Assembly (NCBI GenBank): GCA_006386115.1 | Contig: VFIW01000004.1 | Location: 186,001-250,000 of the forward strand | Direction: 5' to 3' | From: Globisporangium splendens | Taxonomy: Eukaryota; Oomycota; Peronosporomycetes; Pythiales; Pythiaceae | DNA length: 64,000 nt | Part shown: positions 42,012 through 51,309 of the stretch, one piece after another | Layout of the letters: each line of letters begins with the position of its first letter | Position numbering within the stretch: the stretch's first letter is position 1 | The notes under the pieces: generated by a model | Database searches by the model: none | What the model saw: the letters and a program-made list of their open reading frames with translations, nothing else | What the model was told of the DNA's origin: nothing | Program-made: the position numbers and the translations under genes

Positions 42012-43255
42012 CTAATCATCATCGTCGTCGCCAATGATGCTTTTCTTCTCGGAGAACTTGACTGACGGCGATGCCAATGGTCCTTGGAGGTAAAAGTAGT
42101 ATTTCTGATATGCTGGTGTCGGTGGACCATCGTCATTGGTGCTGTCGTTGGTCTTCTTTTCCTTGATCGCGTCTCGCTTCAAGCCAGGAAAGCATTCGCC
42201 TTTCATCAGCGCTATCCGCTCTTCCTCCTGCAAAAGGCGTCACCCCAAAAAACAATGTTAAGGCAAGCCAGTGGCATTTTGTTTTATCATCCTGTTTTCC
42301 TCACCATGAGTGTTTGGTTGTGCACAAACCAATCTGGCAAATGCTGCGGGAGTGTCACCAAGTCGACGTCGAAGAGTTCAATGAACTGCTCATTCTCAAA
42401 CCGCGTCTTGACGCTGCTTGCCAGGTTCCGGTACTGCATTATCCACACAGAACGTTAGATCCATGGATTCGTTAGCGTCGGTGAGTTATTCAGGCAAGGA
42501 GGGCACTATATGCATTGAATGCAATCAGCCTTGAACGTACCTTGTCAATCGTTGCCGTCAGACTCCAGTTCTGTAATCGCCGCAGGCATCCGATGATCGT
42601 ACCAGCGAAATGCACGCCAGTCCTATGTTGGTCATTCGTGTTGATCCACGTAAGTCAACCAGCTATGATGCATGTCTTTCAACACAAAGCACAGCAATAA
42701 TTGTGCTAGTGAAACGTACTTGCACATGACCATAATGGGGTGCCGACGCTGGTCGAGGATGTGCTCGATCGCTTCTTTCGCCATGCCCTCCGAGATGCCT
42801 TTCCAATGCGACGAGCTCCGATATTTTAGTCCCAAATGGATCTTTCTCATGCAAGCATACCACATCACAAACGCGCGTTAGTTGCACACATACGCATAAG
42901 AGGCACAAAGAGTAAACAACAGCGAGCATACCACGGTGGTCTCTTTCTCCTTGAAGAAATCGACGAGCTCACGCGTCAGATCATCATACGACAGGTACAC
43001 GACGGTGTTGAGGTGCAGCGTCGCGAGGAACGGGAACGACGACGAGTCGCATTTGTTGGAGCGGTACACCTGGTCCTCCACGATCTCGAAGAAGAGCGGC
43101 GGGTTGAGCGACGGCAGCGCACCGTAGGACGGCGCGGGTGGCTGCTGCGCGGCAGCAGAGAGCACCTCGGTCGGCATCACCAGCGACGCCAGGTTCAGGC
43201 TCGACGCCAGCGTCGTCATGATGCTGCTGTGCTTTGTGGTGATTTTTTGGCTCAT
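42012..43255 (-). CDS. SIW14/OCA-type tyrosine phosphatase-like protein with altered P-loop, 5 exons
   Basis: Start ATG 43253-43255, stop TAG 42012-42014. Exon 1 (to 42932) has a Pro/Ala-rich lead then NPPLFFEIVEDQVYRSNKC and LHLNTVVYLSYDDLTRELVD, the start of the plant-and-fungi atypical dual-specificity phosphatase domain (SIW14/OCA). Exon 2 (42841-42720) gives SEGMAKEAIEHILDQRRHPI then VMC; exon 3 starts at 42622. The splice phase yields MCKTGVHFAGTIIGCLRR where active relatives have HCxxGxHRTG. The Cys remains but the preceding His and the catalytic Arg are absent. Yeast Oca family members also include inactive forms. The C-terminus is Lys/Asp-rich. It is probably a regulatory pseudophosphatase; activity is inferred absent. 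Confidence 0.75.
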
Positions 43256-43730
43256 AAAATCCTCGTTAAGTACGCGTTCAGTCGTTAAACCTCACCGATT
43301 GCGTACCTAGAGCGACAGTTGAACAAACGAAACCAACGTTTCCCGCGAACTTAGCTCACCAGCCACTATTTACCTGCCTACAATTTTCAACCTTTCCACA
43401 TACAATTTCAAATACCAGAATAGATAAAACCACCTTTGTAAAACTAGTATTTGTGACTATAAAGCATTACGCATTATCTCAGTTTCCTGATTTTTGAAGG
43501 CATCACCCCGCGCTTGCATCCAGGCAGAGAGAGAGAGAGAAGCCACTCGCTTCTCCTTCGTATCTCGAAGCGCACGAGGAAGCCTTCCACACGAACGTAC
43601 TGTACGACTGCGCAGGTACTGCCGCTGTCCAGGCACGCAACCAACTCATTCCGCCATCTTCACGCTCGCACACAACCCAAGCAGTCTCCTGACCACAGTC
43701 AGTCGCTTGGCGTAGCTCTTTGACTGCAAC

Positions 43731-46700
43731 ATGGCGCGCAAGAAGTCCAAGCACACCAACAAGGCGAAGAACAGTGGCAAAGCCGGCAGTAATGAGAAGG
43801 TGAATGGAGCGGATGACTCCCCTCTGAAGGATGTGGAGTCTACGCCTACGTTGACGCCGTCGTCGTCGTATCCTGTGTCGCCGTCCTCGGACTCGAACGG
43901 GAAGAGACAAGGGAGTACTGCTGTCACGTCCAAGATAACGTCGGCGTTCGAGATGGACGAGGGCGTGAAGGTGAGTAAGGAGGACGAGGACGAGACTGTG
44001 ATGCTCGCTGCTGCTCCGGAGCCTGAGCATGTTGAAGTGAATCTCCGTGGCAATGATAACGTGGACGATGTGGCTGTCGTTGTGTCAAATGGCGATAAGC
44101 AACCAAATGGCCGATCTTGCTCTTCTGGTAATGCCGCCACCGAAAATGGCGAGATTGTGAACGACAAGTCGTCATGCTCGAGTTCGAAAGGAGCCGGTGA
44201 GAGCGCAGGGTCATGCTGTGCGACGAAGGAGGAGACCGTGGCGGAAGTGGTTGTTGAGGTGTCTGAGAAGAAGAGCGCTTGCTGCAGCGGCTCTTCATGC
44301 GCGGATGCGCCTGCGTCTAACGATGTGAACGGCAGTGTTGACGTTGCTGAAGCTGCTAGAGTGTCTTATTGCTCAAGTACAGCGGCCAAGACAACGAGCA
44401 CTGGGTCGTGCTGTTCCAGTGAGCAGGTGCCAGTAGCGGCATCCAATGGAGTTTCTGAAAAGGAACGTTCTTGCTGTGATAGCTCTTTGAATGCTGACGC
44501 TGCTGAGCCGGTCAAGGCGTCTTCTTGCTCTAGTGCAAAGTCAAAAGCAAAGAGCGCCGGATCGTGTTGTTCAAGTGAGAATGCGCCAGCAGTGGAAGCA
44601 AATGGAGTGCCCAAAAAGAAGAGCCCGTGCTGCAGTAGCTCTTCGCCCGTAGTGGCAGTTGCTGCGTCTCCAGCACCTGCTAGCGGCTGCTGCTCTAGCA
44701 AGAGCAAGGAAAGCAGCAAAGTTGATTCGTGCTGTGCGTCGAAAGATCCTGCGACTACTATTGCTGCTATCGTGAACGACTCTGGCTGTGGAAGTTTGGC
44801 CGGGAAGGGTGACTCGTGCTGCTCCTCGACGAAAAATGGCGGCACGAGAAAGATAATGGAGCGTAAACCCTCCAACAGTCATCCTGACAGGATCCGAGAA
44901 CGGCTGTTCGATCGTGTGGCGGAGTTCAAGAACGAGCGCGGGATCAACATGGCGCAACATCACATCGCGCCGCGGAAATCGGTCGCAGTGAGCATCAAGC
45001 CAGCGGATCTCCCGACATTGCGTCTCTCCATTGGTGGCATGACGTGCAGCGGTTGCTGTACGCGCATTGAGAAGTTCATGGAGCGCCGACCGGGGATCTT
45101 GAGCGTCAACATCAGTCTGCTGACGGGTCGGGGAGTGTTTGAGTATGATCCAAAGATGGTGTCTGAGAAGACGATCGAAGACATGGTCGTGAGCCTCGGG
45201 TTCACTGCTGGCGTGATGCCAAACGAGTCCTTCGTGTCTATTGTGCTGCACGTCGGGCACGAGCATCCAGCCAAAGTGTGCGCCATGCTCCTCGAGATGC
45301 AAGGCGTCATGTCTGCAAAGGAGACCGAGGATGTCGCGCTCACGACATCGCCAAAGCTGACAATGGGAGCGCAAACGGCGGTTCTCGTGGAATACGATCC
45401 AGAAGAAACAGGTGCGCGCAAGATCGTGCGACAGCTTTCCGGTGCCGTGGGGTTCCAAGTGTACGCGTCCACGCCTCGGCCGCTCGCTGTGCAAAACGAG
45501 GAAGCAGAGGTGAAGAAATTCAAATCGTTCCTTCTCGCGAGCTTCATCCTGTCGCTGCCGATTCTGATCATGGAGTATGTGTTGCCGTTGTTTGTGGCGG
45601 CCGAGTCGAACCCAGTCGAGCGTGATGTCGTGTCGGGTCTGAGCTACACAGACGCCATTGGCATGGTGTGCGCGACGCCGATTCTCTTCGTCATCGCCTT
45701 CCCGATCCACGAGAGCGCGTTCCTGGCGCTGCGATACAGCTCCCGTGTGACGATGGACGTGCTCATCTCGCTCAGTTCGTTCACGGCGTACACGTTCTCG
45801 GTTGTGACTGTTTTCATGGGCATTTTCCACGTTCATCCGGAACGATCCGAGACTTTCTTCGAGGTGACGGCGCTGCTTATCACGCTTATCCTTGTCGGGC
45901 GGTACATTGAGAAGATTGTCAAGGCGAAGGCGTCCAACAGTGTCGATGCGCTTCTACGAATCCAGGCGAAAACAGCGATTCTCCTGGAAGCGAATGGCGG
46001 CAACGACAAGTCGATGAAGGAGTCGTACATTGACATTCTCCTCGTCGAACGTGAAGATCTCTTGAAAGTGCTGCCTGGCACGCGTATCCCAACGGATGGC
46101 ATCGTCATTGAAGGCGCGAGCACGGTGGACGAGTCCATGGTGACGGGTGAATCGAGGAAAGTCGCGAAAGAACCGGGATCGAATGTGATTGGTGGTACGA
46201 TCAACTCGCAGGGCGTCTTGATCATGCGTGTCACGCACACGATCACGGAATCGATGCTTGCGCGAATTGTGAACCTTGTCGATAATGCGCAGTCATCCAA
46301 GTGCCGCAGCCAGAGCGTGGCTGATGTGGTCGCTTCGTATTTCACAACGTTCATTATCTCGATCTCGGTCATCATGTTCTTTGTCTGGTACCACTTGGCG
46401 CGCAGTGGTAGTGTCTCGACCCAGGGATGGGAGCCGTTCCCGTTTGCACTGCGGTTTGCGATCACGGTTCTGGTGATCAGTTGTCCGTGCGCCATCAGTC
46501 TCGCGGTGCCCACGGCGATCATGGTGTCGAGCACGATCGGCTCCCAGTTTGGTGTCCTCTTCAAGGGCGGCCAAGCTGTCGAGGCTATGGAGAAAGTCGA
46601 TGTGGTGATGTTCGACAAGACGGGAACGCTAACGAGTGGGGACCTCGCGGTCGTCGACGTGGTCATTCCGACCACTAACGTACCGGAAGAAAATACCCGA

Positions 46701-47681
46701 ATGTTGTGGAGTTACATTGCAGCGACGGAAAAGAACAGCGAACATGCGATCGGGAAAGCGCTAGTATCGTACGCGCACCAACTGAATGCGCCGACCTTGT
46801 CGGTCGTCAAGTTTGATTCAATTCCTGGGTGCGGCGTGCGTGGATTCCTGGATGATGGACGTCAAGTCAGCATCGGATCACTCAAGTGGATGCAGGACTC
46901 GCTCAAGATCGGAGTGCCAGTGGATCTGCACATGGCGAACAGCAGGTTCCAGCAACACGGCTACGTCGTCGTATCGGTCGCGATCGACAACCAGTTGGCC
47001 GCAGTGATCGCGCTTCGCGACACGCCACGACCAGAGGCACGACTCGTGATTGAGCAGCTCCGACGCCAAAAGATCCAAACGTGGATTGTCACGGGAGATC
47101 AGCGCGAGACCGCGCTGTCGGTCGCTGAGATGCTTGGAATCCCTGACTTCACTGTGATCGCCGATGCACTGCCACATCAAAAGGTAGACAAGGTGCGCTT
47201 ACTGCAGAGCATTGGGAAGAACGTCGCGTTTGTAGGTGACGGCGTGAATGACGCCCCGGCACTCGCGATGGCACATGTGGGCATCGCCGTTGGTGCTGGT
47301 ACGGACGTGGCGATTGAGTCGGCGGACTTGGTGTTGGTCAAGGACGATCTGCGCGATCTGCTCAACGCCATCGACTTATCCCACGCCACCAACAAACTGA
47401 TCCGCTGGAACTTTACGTGGGGGTTCATGTACAACGTGCTGATGATGCCGCTGGCGTGCGGTGCGCTGTACCCGTACTTCGGCATCTCGATCCCGCCAGC
47501 GTTGGCGGGTCTCTCGGAGTTGCTCTCGTCGGTGCCAGTGATCCTCTTTTCGCTGCTGCTGAACTTCTGGAAACCTCCGTACAAAAGTCGCGACGACGTG
47601 GACCCCGAGCAAGCGTTCGTCGTGGTCCAAGTGGACACGTACAACGCCAGCGAGAAAACGCCGCTGCTAGTGCGGAAGTAA
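43731..47681 (+). CDS. Copper-transporting P1B-type ATPase with Cys-pair-rich N-terminal extension
   Basis: Single exon, 1316 residues. Residues about 120-375 are low-complexity Ser/Ala/Lys with nine Cys-Cys pairs in contexts such as GSCCSSE, SPCCSSS and DSCCSST. An HMA domain follows with metal site MTCSGCC (Met437), then a second HMA-like fold without the CxxC. The pump core has TGES, the CPC metal site (Cys918-Pro-Cys920), phosphorylated Asp962 in DKTGTLTSG, HAIGKAL (the P1B-specific His-Pro-like motif, here His-Ala), and GDGVNDAPALAMA. The helix-7 sequence YNVLMMPLA agrees with Cu+-ATPases. It exports or compartmentalises Cu(I), in Golgi or plasma membrane. The extension resembles a metal-buffering module; copper binding there is inferred. 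Divergent from the phosphatase-like gene by 475 bp. Confidence 0.93.
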   Translation: MARKKSKHTNKAKNSGKAGSNEKVNGADDSPLKDVESTPTLTPSSSYPVSPSSDSNGKRQGSTAVTSKITSAFEMDEGVKVSKEDEDETVMLAAAPEPEHVEVNLRGNDNVDDVAVVVSNGDKQPNGRSCSSGNAATENGEIVNDKSSCSSSKGAGESAGSCCATKEETVAEVVVEVSEKKSACCSGSSCADAPASNDVNGSVDVAEAARVSYCSSTAAKTTSTGSCCSSEQVPVAASNGVSEKERSCCDSSLNADAAEPVKASSCSSAKSKAKSAGSCCSSENAPAVEANGVPKKKSPCCSSSSPVVAVAASPAPASGCCSSKSKESSKVDSCCASKDPATTIAAIVNDSGCGSLAGKGDSCCSSTKNGGTRKIMERKPSNSHPDRIRERLFDRVAEFKNERGINMAQHHIAPRKSVAVSIKPADLPTLRLSIGGMTCSGCCTRIEKFMERRPGILSVNISLLTGRGVFEYDPKMVSEKTIEDMVVSLGFTAGVMPNESFVSIVLHVGHEHPAKVCAMLLEMQGVMSAKETEDVALTTSPKLTMGAQTAVLVEYDPEETGARKIVRQLSGAVGFQVYASTPRPLAVQNEEAEVKKFKSFLLASFILSLPILIMEYVLPLFVAAESNPVERDVVSGLSYTDAIGMVCATPILFVIAFPIHESAFLALRYSSRVTMDVLISLSSFTAYTFSVVTVFMGIFHVHPERSETFFEVTALLITLILVGRYIEKIVKAKASNSVDALLRIQAKTAILLEANGGNDKSMKESYIDILLVEREDLLKVLPGTRIPTDGIVIEGASTVDESMVTGESRKVAKEPGSNVIGGTINSQGVLIMRVTHTITESMLARIVNLVDNAQSSKCRSQSVADVVASYFTTFIISISVIMFFVWYHLARSGSVSTQGWEPFPFALRFAITVLVISCPCAISLAVPTAIMVSSTIGSQFGVLFKGGQAVEAMEKVDVVMFDKTGTLTSGDLAVVDVVIPTTNVPEENTRMLWSYIAATEKNSEHAIGKALVSYAHQLNAPTLSVVKFDSIPGCGVRGFLDDGRQVSIGSLKWMQDSLKIGVPVDLHMANSRFQQHGYVVVSVAIDNQLAAVIALRDTPRPEARLVIEQLRRQKIQTWIVTGDQRETALSVAEMLGIPDFTVIADALPHQKVDKVRLLQSIGKNVAFVGDGVNDAPALAMAHVGIAVGAGTDVAIESADLVLVKDDLRDLLNAIDLSHATNKLIRWNFTWGFMYNVLMMPLACGALYPYFGISIPPALAGLSELLSSVPVILFSLLLNFWKPPYKSRDDVDPEQAFVVVQVDTYNASEKTPLLVRK

Positions 47682-50437
47682 GTCAAATCGACTGGTAAGT
47701 AGGAGAAAGAAAGGCGAGGTCTGCAGCAAATGTGACGTATTCTCGTGGGCGTCATTAGGTATCTTTTTTATGTGATTATCACGTTTATATTTCTACGAGA
47801 ATTGGAAGGCAGAGTGAAAAATGGATTGTAGTCATGTTGGCTATGGGGTTGCATACTCGAGGAAACTGCATTTCACGGCTGCAGCGTTGATGGCTGAGGC
47901 GAGCGCCCCAGATCGTCCGGTGATTTTATCAAAGCGCTCGCTGAGTTCTCGAATGTCAAGGTCAGGGAGCGCACCTGCCAAGCTGTCTGTGGTGGTCGCT
48001 GTTTCTCGCACGGCGCGAACGCCTTTGATCGCTGTTCCACAGGATGCATTACTGGGTGTGATCGCGGCTTTCAGCAGCTCGCTCAGGCGGCAGTCGAGCT
48101 CAAACGCGTGCTTTTTCGCCTGGAGCTTGGTTTTCGCGTGGCTGGGGAGATTCTTCGCGCGTCTTCAGGATGATCCCCAAGTAGAAACACGCCGATGCTC
48201 GCTTGAATGAACTTGGGTCGCTCGCTGCCAAGCACCAGAAGTGCCTCGTTGAGCACCGCCGAGAGTTCTTGTTCCAGCCTCCCGGATAGTTTTTGCTCAG
48301 TGCGGTCGACAGCTCGGGTGGAAGCTTGACTGACAACCGCTGCGCTGCATAAAGCTGGGGTTCAGCGAGAAATCTGCGTCGCATTTCCTCCGAAGCAAAG
48401 AAATACACCTTGTGCAGGTACGACGAGCGATAGAAGACCTGTCCTTTCACGATTGCTGTCCAGTCCTTTGCGCCAGTGCCGAGCTTGAACGTCACGGGAC
48501 AGTATCCTTTCATCTCGAGGAACTCGCAATCGGCCACTGAAAGGAGGCTCAACAGCGACGCATCCACTGGTGCTTTGGGAATCATTGCCAGCGCGCTTTC
48601 TTCTTGGCTTGTGTCAATAAACTCACTCGGGCATTCCAGAAACTGCTGTACATGCGCGGGACTTGCCATCCAATAGTGGATTCCTTCAAACTCGATACAG
48701 AACTCACGAGCAGTTGCCGACGACATGTTGTATCGCGACGAACTCAGTTCAACGGGACAGAATGTCTGAAACACTGGATGCCATCGTTCACGTAGCGTAT
48801 CTAGACTTCGAACGACGCCGATAAGTCGAGCTGGCCGGCCAGCGACGACATCTTTCCGATACTGGCGCATCTTTTGGATCTGATCGTCTAGTTCCTCCTT
48901 CGCTTGAGCGAGCACGTTCCAAAACGAAGTCTGGGTCGCATTGATCTGTCGAACATGAGAGCTGCCGAAGTGCATGGACCAGAAACCAAGCAAATCCAGT
49001 CGCTGCTTCTGCCAAGCTGAAAACTGCTGGACGAGATAGTCCTGCGCAGCACTGAGTTCGACTCGTACAATCTGCTCGGTCTCGCTCGCATCTCGTTCAC
49101 TGGTCTGGGTAGTTACAGCTTTGAGTGTGGTCTGCTTCTTGTGCTCCCATACGGTCTGGAAGTTCCCATCTAGAATGAACAACAATCCTGGGATTATTGA
49201 GGCTCGAGCACCTTTAGATTGTTTGAGATCTTCTAGTCGTGGCAAGTAGTCGTCCAGCACCCAGCCATTGAGCTGACATTCGGAGGATTGCAACCGTGTT
49301 GCAATGGCTTCGTCCACAGTGTCAGCATCTGGATTCGCTCCTGCAGCTTGCGCAACTCGGACTTTCTGATACAGCGCCGTGCCTCCATGGCACTGAAGTA
49401 TCCACTCGACTGCGGCACGAGGCGACACGTACACGAGGTTGTACTTCGCACAAAGTTCGTCCACAAACCTCGTTTTTCCAACACACGGGGCTCCTGCAAT
49501 GCAGCATGTCGGCTGAAGTGGAGGTGCAAAGGAGCATAAACCAGCATACCTTGACGGATTGGATGTAAATAATGCTAGAGCTTCTCGGTTGCAGGGAAAA
49601 TATACACGGCCCCGGTAGCGCACAGCGGTGTCAAACGTGCTTGTTGGTTTGCCTTCGACAGGGCATGATGTTCCGTGCTTCCCTACGATCAGTCCTCCTG
49701 ATGCATGTGACTGAATCAACGTCTCGCGGTCAAGAAGATCACAACGCTCAAAAAGTGAATCCTTCCGAGCCATGAAGGCGTCAATTTCAGCAGCGAGTTT
49801 GCTCACATTGTGCCGAAACGATTCAGAAGTGTCGATCGAGGATGCTATCGTGATGCCTCGTGCCTGGAAGGCATCTATGGCTGCCACCAAAGCTTCTCGG
49901 TCGGCAGCGTACTGCTCACGGAGTCGCTGCATTTCTTCTGCCTCAGCCTCTTCTAAATCGAACTCGGGCTCTTCTTCTCCTCCAGCGTTGTCTTGACTTT
50001 CACTTGCCTCGTCATCTGCTGCTCGGGTTCATCCCAACTTTGTCTTCGATGGGGACAGATTCATTCGCCACTGGTTGAGCTGAATCTGAACTGCTTGCTC
50101 CTCAGTCAATTCCATCGGGATGACTACGACCGGGAACACATCTTGCTGGAAACACGCTTGAAGAAGCTCCGGAGATGGTAATCGAGAGTCATCCTCACCG
50201 AGCACTATGCATGCTGCAGAAGTCGAATTTGATGTATCCTCGATGATACCTCGGCATGTGTCCATCGCGCTGCGAAGCTCTTGTTTCAGCTCTTTAACGT
50301 ACAAATCCGTTGAAGACGTTTGGTTTTCTTCTGTTTTGAGAGATTCCACCCGAAGCCGATTTGCCAGAGATTGGTTGATTTGCTTCAGGTCTATGTCGAG
50401 CACTTTGGTGCTCTTGTTGATCCTGGTCTGCAAGCCG

Positions 50438-50459
50438 TTTGCTAGCTGTTTGCTAGCTG
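50438..50459. repeat. 11-bp tandem duplication (frame-disrupting)
   Basis: TTTGCTAGCTG occurs twice in direct succession. With a single copy, the minus-strand frame of the kinase-like gene would read through; with two it meets TAG. Confidence 0.9.
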
Positions 50460-51184
50460 TTCGAGTCCAGCACCCTGGACTCCAAGCAAGACAATGGTCG
50501 GAATCAGAGATGGCGTTGCAGCAGACGCTGTCGGGATGTATCTCCTTGGATTCTGCTCAAAGGCACTCTGCTCCACTTTGCTAGCGAACGAGCAGTACTT
50601 CATATCGAAAGCTGCCACGAACTCGGGGTTTCCAGGGATCAGGATGCGCCTTTCCTTCCACGAAACGGGGCAAAAGTGGTTCGTCTCGCCTTGCTCGGTC
50701 CTGGATTGGATCGGCTCGTCTGAGTTTTCTCCATCTGCCGGTGCTGCAGGAGGAGCAAACACGGTTGCTGCGTCTTCGGCTTTCAAGTAGCCATCTTCGA
50801 CTCGGTCAATCCTGGGAGCTAGAGGGTCGAGTTCTCGTCGCAATGTCTCTATTGTGTCGGCAGTGCCATCAAACAGTGTACTCGTCCTAACGGTTATCCC
50901 CAACTCTTTCATCATTTCTGTAGCTGAGGCAAAGGACGCTTGCAATTTGTGGTGCTTCAAATGTATAATTCCACTCAAGCCAGTGTCCTTTGCCGTTTTC
51001 TCAAGCATGTCTTGGCTTGGGTCTACAAAAACGGCCACCTCTGGAAGACATTCGCGCTCTTTCAACACTGTGATGATTTCGTTTGAAAACAACAAGTTGC
51101 TCATCTCGAAACGCTGGGAACTCTTCAAGCGACTTAATCGTCGCGATCTCTGCATCCCAATCATCCTCGCTCTCTTTATTGAGT

Positions 51185-51199
51185 ATCTGAGATGAACTT
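51185..51199. repeat. Target-site duplication, left copy
   Basis: ATCTGAGATGAACTT, identical over 15 bp to 60585-60599 on the other side of the retrotransposon. The last bases may blend into the element's CTTTAT tail. Confidence 0.85.
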
Positions 51200-51218
51200 T
51201 ATCTTTATCTTTATAAGG
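51197..51218. repeat. Simple 3' tail of the LINE
   Basis: CTTTAT repeated, three units here and two at the second copy (63886). Short A-rich tail repeats of variable number are typical of I-type LINEs. Confidence 0.75.
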
Positions 51219-51309
51219 TGAGGTATATTTAGGTTCATTGTCGTGACCTACAATATCCATTCTCCTACCTAATCTTCATTGCGAATTTCATCTAGGAGTG
51301 TAAATGTGT

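Larger units (their letters stand above)
47841..51199 (-). pseudogene. Adenylate-kinase-9-like gene, 3' portion, disrupted
   Basis: This part covers two adenylate-kinase-like repeats with linkers. It has PGNPEFVAAFDMKYCSFAS and RGRVYFPCNREALALFTSNP, the AK9-type linker domain, and CCIAGAPCVGKTRFVDELC, a kinase P-loop; the earlier kinase repeat has a degenerate loop (LLGVQGAGLEQLA). Lesions seen: an 11-bp tandem duplication at 50438-50459 that shifts the frame; an in-frame TGA at 50029-50031 with the same frame open on both sides; a frame change near 48285, after which NEALLVLGSERPKFIQASIG is encoded in another frame; another change near 48155, after which the frame is open to TAG 47841-47843; and one near 51085. 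The 5' side abuts the retrotransposon. AK9 proteins in animals and protists are tied to cilia/flagella. Intron explanations are unlikely because the gaps are too short. Confidence 0.75.

Noticed and set aside
44571..45836. 421-codon frame antisense to the Cu-ATPase
   Set aside because: Antisense shadow with very high His/Arg; no motif.
51200..51260. Start of the 50442-51260 ORF as the true kinase-like N-terminus
   Set aside because: Its first residues translate the LINE 3' end and tail, not the host gene.
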